From: Conidiobolus incongruus B7586
Lineage: Eukaryota > Entomophthoromycota > Entomophthoromycetes > Entomophthorales > Conidiobolaceae
Assembly: GCA_000697335.1 (NCBI GenBank)
Contig: JNEM01016324.1
Span: forward strand, 1 to 47,421
Length of the DNA stretch: 47,421 nt
Direction of reading: 5' to 3'
Shown here piece by piece: positions 35,501 through 46,290 of this stretch. The notes beneath the pieces were generated by a model. It ran no database searches. It saw nothing but the letters and a program-made list of their open reading frames with translations, and had not been told where the DNA came from. The first letter of the stretch is position 1; every line of letters begins with the position of its first letter. A program made the translations under genes and the position numbers.

Positions 35501-37874
35501 CCTTTACCTATAAAATAGTCTATTAAAATACTCATATCAATTTATAATTATTAAATCAATTACCCTTGACAGGCAGACTCATATGCTGGTTACGGACATC
35601 TTGAAGGGTTTTACCAATGGTATTCTTGACACCTTCTATGTCAGGAGCCTTCAATAAACTAAAATTGTTAGATGGATCTGATACAATACGCGATATATTC
35701 CTATCTGTTTCCTCTGAAGGATTTTCCAAACCTCCGTTATGATGATCTTCACCAATTTGAAAGGCTGTCAAATCGCTACCCATCGTCAATGTAGAGTGTC
35801 GTTTGTTGTAGATAGTTGTTTTGTCGGTTTCAACTGATATTCTCTTACCATTGACTCGATATTTACTCACTAGATCAGTTACTTGCATATGCATAGTATT
35901 AGAGGGAATAGCGCCATTTTCAGTCATCAAATCTACCTGTTCTCCATCTAACATTGGTAACTCAAACAATTCAGAGTGATGTTCTTCTGGATTATTATCA
36001 GTGGATTTATCAGATGCTTGGAAAGTGCTCACCGATGAATTATGCTCCATACTAGGTCTTGTTAATACGCTTCGATCCAAGCTATTAGATATGGAATCGG
36101 AGCTCATCATACTATCATCCAAATAATTAGAGGCGCTCTCGATCATTGATTTCAGATAATTAGGATCGTTGGCATGTGCTTCTTGCTCCCTCTTTAAATC
36201 GTTCATTCCTACCAAATAATCCATAGCCTCCTTCAGCTGAGCAACCTCAATTGTAACTTTGTTTTCATGCAATTTGGAAAGATCGTCCATTGAATTACAA
36301 GTCACCTGCATCATCTGCTTATTCCTGGTTAAACATCTAAACACCATAATCAACTCTTCATAAGATTTAATTGTTCCAATCACGAATATTGTTAAATTTT
36401 GACGATTTTCTTTGCTGTCTTCAATAGATATCTCTTCGCACAAATTAAACACGTCATATAGTTCGGAATATATTGCCTCTCTACGAATGAAAAACTCTCT
36501 ACATAAATCAAAATCCGTGTCGTCGGAATTAATTGAAGTAAGATCGGGAGATTCATAAATCTGCCCTAATGTCTCCATTAATGCTAACATTGGAGAGATA
36601 TGTATCACTATTTTCTCCAGCACTTCCATAATCGAAGATGTTTTGGAATGGGGGTCGATCGAGAGATTAAATAAACTTAAGAGATGTTCAACAGGATCAA
36701 ATGCCCACTCTTGAGCTATCCGAGACAAAGCCCACTTGCACACAGTAGCATCTTTTATGGATACATGGTCTACCTTGTCCCTCGATCTTCCATACAATAT
36801 CTGAAATTCAATGTCTGGATCTATAAAATCCGGATTCAAATTAATTCCTAATTCTTTTAGTTGCACCTGAGAGGATTCTCTAGAAAGTTGTTGTGATTTG
36901 GGGGTTTGGAAACCTGATTCAACTCCGCCTCTATCAAGGGGTAGCTGAGTTTTGGGTTGATAAGTTCTGATGAAATTAATTAAATCTTGGGAATCAATTC
37001 GATTCTTAAGAGTTTTTTCAATCAAAGCATCACTTAATTCGCTAATGACGAAAGATCCATCATCGTCTTCTGCATAGCCTTCATCTTGCAGCAATTGTAC
37101 ATTTGAATCCAAGCTTTGCATTTTCATCTCATCATCTGCCTCTGTTACAATCATGTCGATATTATCCGAACGAAGATTCACATGGATTCTTTCCATACTG
37201 CCCTTTCTGGATATACTATCCTCAGGCCTAATATCCGGTAACTCTTCCTTGCGATCCCATTTCGCTGAGGAATAACCTCGATTTAAATTTTGGAAAGCGT
37301 GGTTGGAAGAATTACGACTTGATATTGTCGATTCACTATTCATACTCGAATCACTGCATTCTCGATTCAATAGCTTAGTCCTTATAATCTGAGGATGCAC
37401 TGAAAGGAAACTAGCAGGCCTCGTTTTAATGACATCTCCAGCATTCGCGAGGCTCACTTCAATTTCTTTCCTAACAACCACAATATATTTGAAAGCTATT
37501 CGCGTATCCCTTGCGAGTACAGGAATATGGTTCAATACTTTTTCATTGTGCCAAATGCTACAAGCAATTCTGCAATTTAAAATTAAATGGGATAGCTTCT
37601 TCAAGAATTCAACCTGCATAGTATGCATGGTCTTATTTTTCAAATATGGCTCATGAAGATATTTCAAATTGGCCGAAATAAAAAATTGATCCACCTTTTC
37701 TACAAGTCCTGGTAAAAACTGAAGGTCAAATAAAATATCTGAGGTGTCTTTCACCTCTTCTAACTGGCCCAAGTCTAATAGTACAAGGTTAGATAATTGT
37801 ATCCAACTGTTTGCTGTTTGGATCTCTGAAAAATTTCTAGAACTGGCATCGAAATTGACTTGTCGATTCGCCAT
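29554..37874 (-). CDS. Very large Ras guanine-nucleotide exchange factor (CDC25 family)
   Basis: Promotes GDP release from Ras-type GTPases at membranes. Ten exons are inferred: 37874-35564, 35507-35385, 35333-34852, 34800-34746, 34696-34322, 34271-30908, 30861-30708, 30655-30239, 30189-29973 and 29918-29554. Introns are 46-56 bases and every phase agrees, giving 2620 residues. The first 770 residues are mostly helical (HTMQVEFLKKLSHLILNCRI; KWALSRIAQEWAFDPVEHLL) with no SH3 domain visible. Residues about 1115-2100 are disordered, rich in Ser, Asp and Glu, probably phosphorylated. A RasGEF N-domain starts near 2150 (WYLGHNYAEDDIVFKDG, FMLTYRAFCKPEEFLNLL). The CDC25 catalytic domain covers about 2335-2600: LSPMEIARQFTIMD, then MPIVGSLSCAMVSRLKKTW, PPCIPFLGIYLTDLTF and NFAKYYRIVKIIEEIQKFQ. 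The protein is much longer than yeast Cdc25 (about 1590). Which Ras protein it serves cannot be told from sequence. Confidence 0.93.
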
Positions 37875-39598
37875 GATTCTTGAAGTTTATAAAACTAAAA
37901 AAATAATCCCTTATAATAATATTTTAAATTGTATTAATTCCAATTTATAAATAATAAATATTTTCACTCTGGATAAAAGAACTGAATTAAATAAAAGCAA
38001 AGTGATTCAATAATAAAATGAGCTCATAATAAAATTGTTTTACTTTGAATTGAATAGGTTAAAAATAATTTCATCACATTTCTGTTTCCAGTTGTACTTT
38101 TCCAATTCTCCATATTATTGCTATTGTTATGATCTTCAATCATTGAATACAGTTTCATTTCCGGATTTTTAAGATATACTATAAATTATTATTTTTTCAT
38201 GATATAGTAATAACTTCTTTATTTCAATTGAATATTTTTTATTATAACAGAGCTTAATTTATCAAGTTTTTCTTAAAAAACTCAAAAATTGTAAGATTGT
38301 TTCAAACTCCCATTTTTTTTAAAAATAAATCGCGATCCATGCTGAAGAGATTTTCATTTTAAATATAAGATACCAAAATTAATTTAAAAACACTATATTA
38401 TATTACAAAAATATTCACGAAATATGATTTAATAATCTTCATAACTTATCATAGAAATTAAAACAACAATTCAGCTATATTTTATCACATTTCATTTGAT
38501 AACTTGTATATAAATAATCAACAAGGCAATGAGACAAAAAAGTCTAATAATTTGATCAATTTAAATTACCTTTTTAGTTTTCTACTGTTAACCTTTATTT
38601 AATCAATAAAAATTATTTCGAATTACTTTGATAAAAAAATACTTGTTGATTAATTTGAAATAATTTGTCACATGAATTATCTTATAATGTTTTTATAATA
38701 TATTTTGATATTAAAACTTAACAAATAATATAAATTGAATATATCAAATATAATTATTATTCAGTCTCATTACATAGTTTATTCAAATATTCATACAATA
38801 ATTAACCAATCAATTTTCTACATTTCAATTATTATTTATTTATACTTTCAAAATTATTTAAATAAACTTTGGTTTCAAATTAAGTCCAAGTTTTTAAAAT
38901 TAAACCAATTTAAGTAAAATATTATATTTGATCCAATTATCTAATAGGTTTATAATAGAATGCTAAAATAAACGAATAGTGGAATAAAAAATTTTAAAAC
39001 GAATCAAATCAATTATTTCAAAAGTAATTTATTGTCAGTGTGATCAAATAACTCTGAATATATAATATTTGAGAGATTCAACTCATACAGAGTAACATTT
39101 TATCTACTGTTGTAGTTATTGAATATGTTCTCTGCTTCGATAATTTCATTTAATTTATTGATAATATCCGAAATTTAATGAATTATTCCAAAAATATTGA
39201 TATGAGTCTTTATAAATATTTGAACACTCAAAATATTTGAATTCTATTATGATTATTTTATAAAATGTTCAAGCTTATGAATATCATGATTCAATATGTA
39301 GCAGTTTATTCAAATTATTTGTGAATTGAGCTTGAATTATGTATTGTAAATATTTAATATGATAATAAATAAAAAGATTATTAATGTTATCTAATGAAAT
39401 ATAAAAAATACTTCTCAAATAAAAGTATATTTATGTTGAATTAATTCATTAAAACCATAAATATTCAAATTGGTCATTTTACCTCATTAGTTTAATTATA
39501 AATTTAGCAAATAAAATAATTTCAATTAATTGCTATCAATTTTATCATCAAATTAAAAATTAGATAATGTGAATTTAAAATATAAATACAAAAACATA
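37875..39598. other. Spacer upstream of the RasGEF gene
   Basis: About 1.7 kb, AT-rich; RasGEF promoter at the left side, MPND-like 3' flank at the right. No gene is seen; a 60-codon frame at 38735-38917 is low-complexity. Confidence 0.55.
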
Positions 39599-41139
39599 TT
39601 AAGGCTGTGGATCCAATGGTGTGAAAGAGGTCCTTTCAAATAAAGAATTGTATGACTTGAATGTTGATCTTCTATTCATATGTTTCTTATTAGGTCTAAG
39701 GGCAGCATATTCCACTAGCTACATTGTATAATATTTGATTATTATATCATATATTAATTGATATTATTAATTTCTTACCTGTTTAATTGATTCGTAAAGT
39801 TCATTGTTAGACATTGAATTATTAGAAGATTGGTGTAAAGTGTTCTGTAATTCGTTAAGTTTTGTATTAATCAATTCTTTAAGTTTTAACTTTGATAATA
39901 CTAATTTGGTAAAATCATTGTTTAAGCCTCTTTCACACTAAAATAGGTAACCAATACATCAAGTATTTCTAAATAAAATAAAATAAAATAAACTGTAATA
40001 CCGTTTCAAGACAGGATTTTGATAAATTCATTAAGCGGTTTTCATATTCATGTTTAATAAATTCCCAGCTTGAATCTTTTTCAAGATATTCTAACTGAAT
40101 TTCGTAAGAATTTTTACCTTCAATCGCTAAACTCTACAAACAATAGAAAGTATTTGAGTTAACACTAAACAATCTTCTTAATTTTTAAAATTATACCTTA
40201 AATATATTTTGTAATTCATGTAAAATTTGTGGAGATGTATAAGGTTGAGGATTGACCGCATTGCCAATCTTATCCCAATCTTTTGATTTTGACTCAATCA
40301 TAGATGCCAATGCATCAGATTGCATCAGATGGAGGTACTCGATAGATTTTCCAATCTGGACAATGATTAGATGTACCATTTGAAATAATTAAGTCTGATG
40401 GAATTAATATAGTTATTAAATGAGGACTCTAAATAAAATATAAAAGGTTTATGATTTTATCAATATGTAATAAAAATTACTTTAGACTGGAGCTTTTGAG
40501 CAATTTGAAAATCCGCAGAAATAGGAACTTTTTGAATTTGGCATTCACTACATCATTATAAGTAAAATATTGAAATTATTAAAATATTGGGACTACTTTC
40601 TAAACCATCCAAGTAATTGTAAGCCTTGATCATGCAGCGACTGTTCCGCCAACTCTAAAGTGTTATCGTCAAGTATTAACTCTTTATTCAGTATATTTTC
40701 CAAAGATCTTTATCAATAAATTAACAAAATTTTCAATAATATTTGAGATATTTACCTTTGACAGGTGACAAAATGCTTTACCCAGCCTACTGCTTTGATT
40801 TTTTCGCCTTTTACTTTACCAACCCATCTACCTCCCAAATATCCGACAAATTGCTGATGTTTCAAAATCGATGCACAGTTTAGCAGTCCCATTAAAACGG
40901 ATTGATCTAAAATGATTTGACTTGGACTAAATTTGCAATAAGTAAAAAATATATGTATTTATATAAAATATAATATACCCTGTGTTATTTAAAGATTCTT
41001 CTAGAGAGATGTTTTTCTCATTGATTGTATTAGAATGCACGTCGGAAATGAGATCAGATAGTAAGACGAGCTTAGGACTTGATTTAATTATTGGTGGTTT
41101 TTGATTAGTTGATGAAGAGTTTAAACTATTATTATCCAT
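39599..41139 (-). pseudogene. MPND: MPND-like MPN-domain protein, inactive JAMM, frame broken by a 10-bp duplication
   Basis: Eight exons fit on the minus strand: 41139-40979, 40926-40756, 40707-40597, 40547-40481, 40428-40197, 40133-40002, 39937-39779 and 39718-39599. The MPN domain starts near residue 60: VLMGLLNCASILKHQQFVGY, LGGRWVGK, then LHDQGLQLLGWFRNEC at about 135-150. The family's catalytic GWYHSHP is replaced by GWFRNEC, so the zinc-binding His residues are gone and it should lack isopeptidase activity; MPND-type proteins may instead act as binders. The domain continues HLITILIPSD...CPDWKIYRVPPSDA. A C-terminal helical region and QP-TAA end follow. The only break is an exact 10-base tandem duplication (40311-40330) in exon 5. 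Without the extra ten bases all phases agree and the length would be 380 residues. It is a very recent null allele, a sequencing or assembly error, or a real gene using another frame. Confidence 0.72.
40311..40330. repeat. Exact 10-bp tandem duplication TGCATCAGAT x2
   Basis: Two perfect units, 40311-40320 and 40321-40330, inside exon 5 of the MPND-like gene. They shift its reading frame by one base. Confidence 0.97.
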
Positions 41140-41358
41140 TTTGTATTATTCAAATATAATTAATGTTTGTCGATGAATATTGAAGTTAATTTGAAATCAT
41201 TCACCTTTATTATAAACATAATTAAAATATATTAATGGGATGAAATAAAATACTTCAACTATATTTTACTATATACAAATCAAAAACTATGATTGTTAAT
41301 ATATATACCATTATATCGAAATGTTATTTATTAAATTATGATATATACGCAATTGTCA

Positions 41359-41391
<33 letters not shown>

Positions 41392-41987
41392 TTATCGAAT
41401 CAAATAATGTATTGTATTTGACCATATTGCATTGAAATACTAATATTCATTATATAAACAAATATTTAATATATGTATATCTATTTATATGCTAATTCAG
41501 CAGTATATATTTTGTTTAATTTCATTAATTATCATGGAATATATAGAGATATTGGTACCAAATTTGATGATTATATTATAAAAAATTCTACTTTTAAATA
41601 TATCCATAGAATTTATTGGCGCTTATACCGCCAAGTATATACCAAGAATTATCTTCAATTTCACAAAATTTTAATGAATTTGATAATTATTGTAATATAA
41701 TAGTCAATAAATATATAGCTAAACTTTGAGTTTTCACAAATTTTAATTTATATTTGAATATTAAAGTTGTGACTTTGTTTCCTCTCAAACCCATAATAAA
41801 ATATGTAAATTTAAATTAATTGGTATTAAATTATCATATAACTAAAAATAATTTAATAATTAAAAAATTAATTTACCTCTATCATCATTATTATAATATT
41901 TGGTATCATATATGAATAATTTTAACTACGTAATATATTATTTATTTTAACAGATATTAATACTAATTATTGATAAAAGATATCAAT
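41140..41987. promoter_or_regulatory. Shared divergent promoter region of two MPN-family genes
   Basis: 848 bases between the MPND-like start (-) and the AMSH-like start (+). Contains a (TTA)n run at 41360-41391. A 75-codon plus frame at 41473-41700 is AT-driven and not taken as a gene. No core promoter motif could be fixed. Confidence 0.45.
41360..41391. repeat. (TTA)n microsatellite
   Basis: About ten perfect TTA/ATT units in the divergent intergenic region. Confidence 0.95.
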
Positions 41988-43635
41988 ATGACACAACGTA
42001 AGATAATACCTTCAATTCACGAAATAAATTCGAAAATAACTATTCAACCAATTGATCCAAAAATCGATTTTAACTTATATTTAAGATCTTTAGAAATTTT
42101 ATATAAACAGGTAAAGTTATTTTAACCATTAGGTGAAGGTTCAATATTCATGGTAAATAGGCTAAAATATACCAAATGGAAAATGATTATGAAATTGCAT
42201 ATACTATGTACATTAAACTTTGCTGGTAAGTCTTAAATTATCTTTTATTAATAAATATTAAACGAAGTGTTTAGACTATTTACTAAAGAGCTCGCTGGTC
42301 ACCCTGACCATAAAACCCTATTTATAAAGAAAAACTTGCCATAGCGAGAAAGGTAATTTTATTGATAATTATTCATGTTCACTTAACTAAATAAAAATAG
42401 CACTGTAATTTTGCCTTGACCCAGTTAGAGCTTTTAAAACCCTTATTAATTAAAAGACATGCAGACTGGGTGAAATATAATCAACTACAAAAAAGTAAAT
42501 CAACTTAGGTAGCATCTCCATTTCAAAAGGAGACTTAGAATACTATTCCAGTGCCATGCGAAACATCATCAACGCAAAATTTATCATCTCAATCACCATT
42601 TGATTTGGTAAATGAGTTACAAGGAGTTAAGATCGACAATCATAAAAGCTCAAATAATACATCCAATTATTCTATCATAAATCATGATCCACATAAAACG
42701 CCTAGTGGAAGTATGATAGTAATATTAATCTTTAAATTTAGACCAATTTTCAACACATACTATTAGATGAATCCTCTGTATCCTAGCTTAGATTTACTCT
42801 CTTCCCCAACATATAATTCATATAAACCCTTAGTTCCTAATCGTGATGAGATCAAAAAAGACATGATTTCTGCAAGATTATCTTCTCTCACCGAGAATAC
42901 TCAAAAAATATTGGATCCTGTACCACCACTTCCTCCTCATGATCCTCCAGAATTTCCACCTTAAAATCTTCTTGAGCTCCCTCCACATACTCCTCCAGAA
43001 TTACCTCCTAAACCTAAAGAATTAATTAACTCAGTACCTTCAGAAATAGCACTAGCTCATATCAATGCATCCTCGAGGCATTTTACAGGAGGTGGAGCAC
43101 CATTGCGAAATGTATTCTTTTCAAAAAAATTGATTACAGAATCTTTGAATATTGCTCATAAGAACACACTTAATAATCTCGAAACTTGTGGTATATTATG
43201 TACCAAATTGAAGCATAATAACTTCTTCATTAGTACATTAATCATTCCAAAGCAAATTTCGACATCCGATACATGCACAACAAGTCACGAAGAAGAAATT
43301 TTTAGTTATCAGGATCAGCACGATTTAATTAGTTTGGCTGGATTCACACCCATCCCACACAAACATGTTTTTTAAGTTCTGTAGATTTTCATACGCAATG
43401 CTCTTACCAACTGATGTTGCTCGAAGCTATTGCAATTGTCTGCGCATCAAAACATAAATCAGATTTAGGCATATTTAGATTAACGGATCCTACTGGACTT
43501 AATGTGATTATGAATTGTTGAGAACCTGGCTTATTTCATCCTCACCCCAACGTAGAATTATACTGTGATGCTTATCCCAATTGTCATATCAGCTTTTCCG
43601 ACAATATCAAATTTAAAGTAGTAGATTTGAGATAA
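41988..43635 (+). pseudogene. AMSH: AMSH-like (STAMBP/Sst2) JAMM deubiquitinase, decayed
   Basis: Family members are zinc metalloproteases that cut Lys63-linked ubiquitin chains at endosomes with ESCRT-0. Exons seen: 41988-42110 (MTQRKIIPS..., ending LRSLEILYKQ), 42161-42225 (AKIYQMENDYEIAY), 42275-42352, then from 42401. These form the N-terminal MIT/USP8-dimer-type region, with FALTQLELLKPLLIKRH (family: ALEQLEKLKP). A Pro-rich linker (PPLPPHDPPEFPP) follows. The JAMM core is [41 protein letters not shown]...[16 protein letters not shown] and GLFHPHPNVELYC, ending VVDLR-TAA. All catalytic residues (HTHP, S, D) are still encoded. The gene is nevertheless broken: TGA at the exon 2/3 junction, TAG 42506-42508, TAG 42536-42538, TAA 42962-42964, TGA 43519-43521, a lost base near 43337 just before GWIHTHP, and probable frame breaks near 42340 and 42712. 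A functional copy may exist elsewhere. Confidence 0.85.
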
Positions 43636-43978
43636 ATAATCAATTTTATATAATGTTTTTGTGAATGATAATAATAGACTAATTAAAAATTTTGTATTAC
43701 TAAAAATAATAGATGACTAAAAATTTAAAAGGATCTATTCACAATTTTATGGTAATAAATTCATTTTGACTGTATAAGATATATATATATATATATATGA
43801 ATCCTATATAATTATAGCCATATTTATACTACATTTGTTTAATAAAGTCTACTATTATAAGTTAAAATCCCTTTAACCTTTATTTTAATATATTAAAATA
43901 TTTGAAATTGTTTAATAATTTTTACTCTCATTATTGATATTTAAGGTTGATTTTTCATCCTTAACACCTACAATTAAA
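43636..43978. other. Spacer right of the AMSH-like pseudogene
   Basis: AT-rich, with a short (TA)n run near 43779-43799. Nothing else recognised. Confidence 0.5.
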
Positions 43979-44116
43979 ATGCTTAAAATTGGTCATATTT
44001 TATCATTTTTGCCCAAATCTTGCAGAGTCCAGAGACCACAAAGGGTAAGCCCCAATACCAATCCTCTAAGATTAGCTCAATTGGCTGTTAGATATTATAG
44101 GAGTATGTTCAAGTAG
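43979..44116 (+). CDS. Small hypothetical ORF, 45 codons, basic
   Basis: ATG at 43979 opens MLKIGHILSFLPKSCRVQRP and closes RLAQLAVRYYRSMFK-TAG. The peptide is strongly basic, with a hydrophobic, Arg-containing N-terminus that could act as a mitochondrial targeting sequence. GC content rises over exactly this stretch and falls again after it, which is like the real exons here. An in-frame ATG at 43934 would add 15 residues, but that extension is AT-driven. I do not recognise the family; a small mitochondrial membrane or ribosome-associated protein is only a guess. Confidence 0.4.
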   Translation: MLKIGHILSFLPKSCRVQRPQRVSPNTNPLRLAQLAVRYYRSMFK

Positions 44117-44589
44117 AATTGATGCCTTGACCCATCTTTATATAAAATTAAGGATATTAAGAGGCTTTGTTTAATCTAAGCTATATATGCAAATATCAAT
44201 AATTATTACAAGTTTTACTTATGTGAAATTCTTTATAAATGATTGTATTACACAAAGAATATTCTTTTTTTGCTTAATAAATATTGTTTAAATTTATAAC
44301 AAGAAGGTTATTTTAATATCTTTTTTATGTTTCTATTCTTAGTATACTTATTTAGTATATTTCATTATTTTTTAAGTTATAAATTAAAATACAAAATAAT
44401 AAACTAAAGTTAATTAATTTAATTAATAATTTCCTTATAGAATTTATTTACAATATTAAAATCTTTTTATTAATTTTTCTGATATTTAGCTATATTAAAT
44501 ATTTAAAAATAATTAATGTAAAATTTATTATAATTTAATCTAAATTATATTATTGCTGATTTTGAGTGATAAGACTATTTTAAAATTAA
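44117..44589. other. AT-rich spacer before the mariner relics
   Basis: No gene recognised. Confidence 0.5.
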
Positions 44590-45455
44590 ATATATAATAT
44601 AAAATCATTACACACTTTTGATATCTTAATAAATTTCTAATACTTAAAAGTTTGTTTTTTATTAAAAACTAAAACTTAATAATGTATAAATAAATAATTT
44701 TTTTTGGTTAAATCATTTTTTAATTATTAAAAGCAGTAAAAATTATATAAGTTATAGTTTAATCAATATACTAAATATTATAGCTTTTTTGATTATTTTT
44801 AATTAAAGAATTTTATTGATCAGGCTTTATATATTTGGCAATTACTATATAATATTATAAATATAATTATATTATTTTAAGAACACTAATTAAAAATTAA
44901 CTCTTTAAAAAATAATAAAAATATCTTATTTTATTTTAATATATAATTATACGTATTATTTACTTCCAACAAAATATTTATTTATTTGAATTTGTAAAAG
45001 GCAAAGTTTTAATTTAACATATCAATATAATTTATATTTTAATTTAAAACTATACAAAAGAATCTATTATTTATCAAATATAGCAATTTATTATAAGACT
45101 TATTCTTTGAGTTATACCCTAATAATTTTATTAAATTATAGCTAATTTATTTTTTTTTAGTTTTAATTATAATAAATTTAAACTTTAAATATAAAATATA
45201 CTGATTTAATTAATATTTAACTATCTTGATAACTTTTAATAAAAATAAAAACGTAATTTTTGATATATTTTTTGCTCTATTAAAAATTTCTTTATTTTGT
45301 TTTAAAGTAATTTATAATATAAAGATAGTAGTTAATTTAAGTTAAAATTTTTTCTTTAGTTTTTTATAATTTTGAATTATTTTAAAATATTTGAAGTTAA
45401 GTTTTATTAATATTAAAATAAAACACTTTTTATAATTATTATATAATTAAAATAG
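44590..45455 (-). mobile_element. Mariner relic, copy 3, heavily decayed
   Basis: Same orientation as copy 1 and alignable to it block by block: AATTTCTAATACTTAAAAG matches CTTCTAATACCTAAAAAACAG; GGCAATTACTATATAATATT matches the LHDN region; TTTGAATTTGTAAAAGGCAA matches the block near 9612; GAGTTATACCCTAATAATTT matches GGTTATACCTTAATAAGTTT. Nearly every difference replaces G or C with A or T, and no frame longer than a few dozen codons survives. The inverted repeats at its ends were not found, so the true limits are uncertain by about 200 bases. Confidence 0.75.
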
Positions 45456-46146
45456 GATTAATTTCTTTTATAGGTTTTAATAAGTTAATTTTTCTATAAA
45501 AAACACTATATATTATAATATAGTTTTAAATGGTAAACTTTTCTATTTATTATATATTTATTTTCAAGATAATAATTTCTTAATATTATTTTATTTAAGT
45601 TTTACACTTAATTATTATTAAAAATTAGATAATATAATAATATACAAAAGTTTTTTTTTCAGATATATAATTTTTAAGTTTTAAATTATTAATTTTGATT
45701 TTCAATGGTATTAATATATACACTAACTTATAAAAGTGAATGTTAAAATTAAAAGCACTTATATTTTTACTAATAGCTTGATTAATATTTAATGAAATAA
45801 ACTTAATTTAAATAATTAAAATTTATTATATTTATTAATAATATATATCATTAAATAATATTATATAGTTATTAATTAGGTAAAATATAAACTTTTAAAT
45901 TTTACTTAAAGTAAGTTATAAATTTGTAAGTTTTTAGTGATAAAAAAAAATTCAAACTTAATATATTTATCTTTAGCTTTTTTAACTTTTTTAAGTTTGT
46001 AGGGTATAAAATCAATTAACTTCTTATATTAAAAAAGGTTAATCTTATTTTATGCTTTTTAAATATATTTTTAAACCTGATTTAAATCTTTTATTAAAGG
46101 GAGAGCTTTAATAACTTTTTTAACTAATCTTAAAAATATTAACATA
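45456..46146. other. Extremely AT-rich stretch between two mariner relics
   Basis: May hold the right end of copy 3 and possibly another dead transposon. Too decayed to assign. Confidence 0.4.
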
Positions 46147-46250
46147 GAATTGAAGAAATGGGAAATTTTTTAATTTCTGATTTTTTAAACATTTTATTAA
46201 TTCCAAATAAGCAAATATATATAAAACAAATAGGAAAATAAATAGTTTTG

Positions 46251-46290
<40 letters not shown>

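Noticed and set aside
41473-41700. 75-codon plus-strand frame between the two MPN genes.
   Set aside because: Tyr/Ile/Asn-rich translation typical of AT-rich noncoding DNA, with no conserved pattern.
24590-43635. A reassigned genetic code (TAA/TAG = Gln, TGA = Trp) to explain the in-frame stops.
   Set aside because: Large intact genes (RasGEF, C2, acyl-CoA synthetase, SWC4, Sbp1-like) contain no internal stops, use CAA/CAG and TGG, and end at TAA or TGA at family-typical lengths. The stop-bearing genes also have true frame breaks.
4878-46287. Microsatellite runs as a CRISPR-like array.
   Set aside because: They are simple di- and trinucleotide repeats without spacers; no repeat-spacer structure occurs in the window.
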